Positions 5,241 through 6,205 of a DNA stretch of 6,205 bases are shown piece by piece. Source of the stretch: Desulfobacteraceae bacterium (lineage in GTDB: Bacteria > Desulfobacterota > Desulfobulbia > Desulfobulbales > Desulfobulbaceae). The DNA lies in contig JALHJD010000290.1 of the NCBI GenBank assembly GCA_022837185.1, positions 1-6,205 of the forward strand, given 5' to 3'. Under the pieces are notes generated by a model. It did no database searches. It saw only the letters and a list, made by a program, of their open reading frames with translations, and was not told the DNA's origin. Each line of letters starts with the position of its first letter. The stretch's first letter is position 1. A program made the position numbers and the translations under genes.

Positions 5241-6205
5241 TTCCTGGAGCATCGCCCTGCTCATCTGCGGAGTGCTGGTCCTCTTTCTTCTGGGCCTGGC
5301 GGCCAGGAGCGCGGTCCGTGTCCTGCTTTTCTGGGACCCGGAGAGTGATTCGAACAGACAGATACGGCTGGAGAACGAAATATGGCTGACCTCCACCCTG
5401 GTTGAATACGGGCTCGGCGTCCAGATTCTGTCCCTGGCCGTGTTTGTCCTGGCGGCCGATTATTTCAGCCAGTCCATCGTTGGCGCCATGTGCGCCACGG
5501 GAAGCCTGCTTGCCAATGATTTCGGGATTCCGGCCCTGATGGTCAAGATCGGCGGGGTTTTTTTGTACGGGTATTGGATCGTCCTGCATCAGCTCGATAT
5601 CCGGTCGCCGAAGTACCCTCTGGTGCGGCTGAAATACGTCTACCTGCTCCTGCTGCTGCCCCTGGTCGTCCTTGATCTGGCACTGGAAACCGTCTATATC
5701 GCCGGCCTGACCCCGGAGATCATTACCTCCTGCTGCGCCGTCGTCTTCGGGGATGCCGCGGGGGGCGGAACCAATCTCCTCTCCGGGTTGACCCACGGGA
5801 TGAGCCTGGTGCTCTTTTATGGTTCAGCCTTGCTGCTGCTTGCTGCCGGCGCTGTCCTGCTCGCGGCGCCGAGGCCGTGGCTCAGCCTTTTTTTCGGCGG
5901 TCTGTGGCTCGGATTTTTCATCCTCGCCCTGATGACCGTTACCACCGTGTTTTCATCGTATATTTACGCGATGCCGTACCATAAATGTCCGTTCTGCCTG
6001 CTCAAGCCGGAGTATCAGTATATCGGCTTCGCGATCTATGCGGCCCTGTTCGGCGGAGCGTTCATGGGGACGAGCGTGGTGGTCGCCGAACCTTTGCGGC
6101 GCCCGGAAGAAATGGGGGCGGCGGTGAGCGGCTACCCCTTGCGAAAAAAAGAAACAGGGGGTGGGCCTATTTCCCCCTGCCTCGAAAACACCCTCTTTCC
6201 AGCCT
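5230..6205 (+). CDS. Seven-TM membrane protein with predicted periplasmic cysteine motifs, runs off window
   Basis: The frame opens at ATG 5230, overlapping the ATPase end by 11 nt, with AAGGA at 5214-5218, and has no stop to the window edge (325 codons). Predicted TMs are about 7-24, 54-77, 101-120, 136-159, 189-213, 217-243 and 264-286. Basic loops (R26/R30, R125-R133, R290/R291) place the N-terminus outside and the C-terminus inside. By this topology all loop cysteines face the periplasm: C88 (MCATGS), C168-C169 (TSCCAV) and C253-P-F-C256 (YHKCPFCLL, with H251). Such a set suits metal binding or thiol exchange, matching NosL and the CKFC lipoprotein upstream. No named family is recognised. 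The last 25-30 residues look unlike protein and overlap a terminator hairpin. One G too many at 6114-6118 would hide a stop at 6125-6127, giving an end at MGRR. Confidence 0.8.
   Translation, partial: MFLNSWSIALLICGVLVLFLLGLAARSAVRVLLFWDPESDSNRQIRLENEIWLTSTLVEYGLGVQILSLAVFVLAADYFSQSIVGAMCATGSLLANDFGIPALMVKIGGVFLYGYWIVLHQLDIRSPKYPLVRLKYVYLLLLLPLVVLDLALETVYIAGLTPEIITSCCAVVFGDAAGGGTNLLSGLTHGMSLVLFYGSALLLLAAGAVLLAAPRPWLSLFFGGLWLGFFILALMTVTTVFSSYIYAMPYHKCPFCLLKPEYQYIGFAIYAALFGGAFMGTSVVVAEPLRRPEEMGAAVSGYPLRKKETGGGPISPCLENTLFPA
6144..6179 (-). terminator. Rho-independent terminator for a minus-strand gene to the right
   Basis: Read on the - strand, a perfect 7-bp stem CAGGGGG/CCCCCTG (6179-6173 with 6161-6155, 11-nt loop) is followed by TTTC and then seven Ts (6154-6144). 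This is a standard intrinsic terminator. On the + strand nothing T-rich follows the stem, so it works best for leftward transcription. It implies a convergent gene beyond base 6205. Confidence 0.7.

Noticed and set aside
4464..5396. Long open frame (310 codons) on the - strand opposite the second ATPase
   Set aside because: The + strand has all ABC ATPase motifs; the antisense translation is low-complexity and has no plausible start context.
1..6205. CRISPR arrays, insertion sequences, tRNA or rRNA genes
   Set aside because: No regular direct repeats, transposase motifs, terminal inverted repeats or structural RNA signatures were seen on either strand.

Overview
The window is GC-rich (apart from one AT-rich stretch) bacterial DNA. 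It holds one divergent gene on the left (- strand) and a tightly packed seven-gene + strand operon that runs to the right edge. The genes fit a Gram-negative anaerobe: several exported or periplasmic proteins, a NosL-family protein, and LolD/FtsX-type ABC components. A Desulfobacterota-like (delta-proteobacterial) source is my best guess. It rests on gene style and context only and no marker gene proves it.

Layout. 1-733 (-): an exported beta-propeller-like protein, cut by the left edge and carrying a 1-nt frameshift at its signal-peptide junction. 734-1258: a 525-bp divergent intergenic region with an AT-rich perfect palindrome, a GAAACGTTTC palindrome and an orphan Shine-Dalgarno followed by a 10-codon reading frame. 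1259-1945 (+): a LolD/MacB-type ABC ATPase. 1938-2476 (+): a thioredoxin-fold lipoprotein (CKFC) with a 1-nt frameshift. 2548-3060 (+): a NosL-family protein. 3057-3346 (+): a small single-TM protein, also with a 1-nt frameshift. 3343-4539 (+): an FtsX/MacB-type permease. 4563-5240 (+): a second LolD-type ATPase. 5230 to the edge (+): a seven-TM protein with cysteines predicted to face the periplasm. A minus-strand intrinsic terminator at 6144-6179 implies a convergent gene just beyond the window.

How the genes may work together. Four of the six gene junctions are start/stop overlaps (8, 4, 4 and 11 nt), so the seven + strand genes are almost certainly one transcription unit. NosL is known as a periplasmic Cu(I) chaperone for nitrous oxide reductase, where it works with the NosDFY ABC transporter. 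Here NosL sits beside a different transporter class (FtsX-type permease plus two separate ATPases), a thiol-redox lipoprotein and a Cys-bearing membrane protein, and no nosZ, nosD, nosF or nosY is visible. I infer a periplasmic metal (probably copper) and thiol handling or cofactor-assembly module. The substrate and target are unknown; the divergent propeller protein is one possible client.

Quality note. Three genes are broken by single-base indels, two of them inside short homopolymers, and in each case the protein resumes perfectly in the next frame. A fourth similar error would explain why the last gene has no stop. Consensus error in the assembly is the simplest explanation, so the broken genes are described here as intact proteins with suspected sequencing frameshifts.
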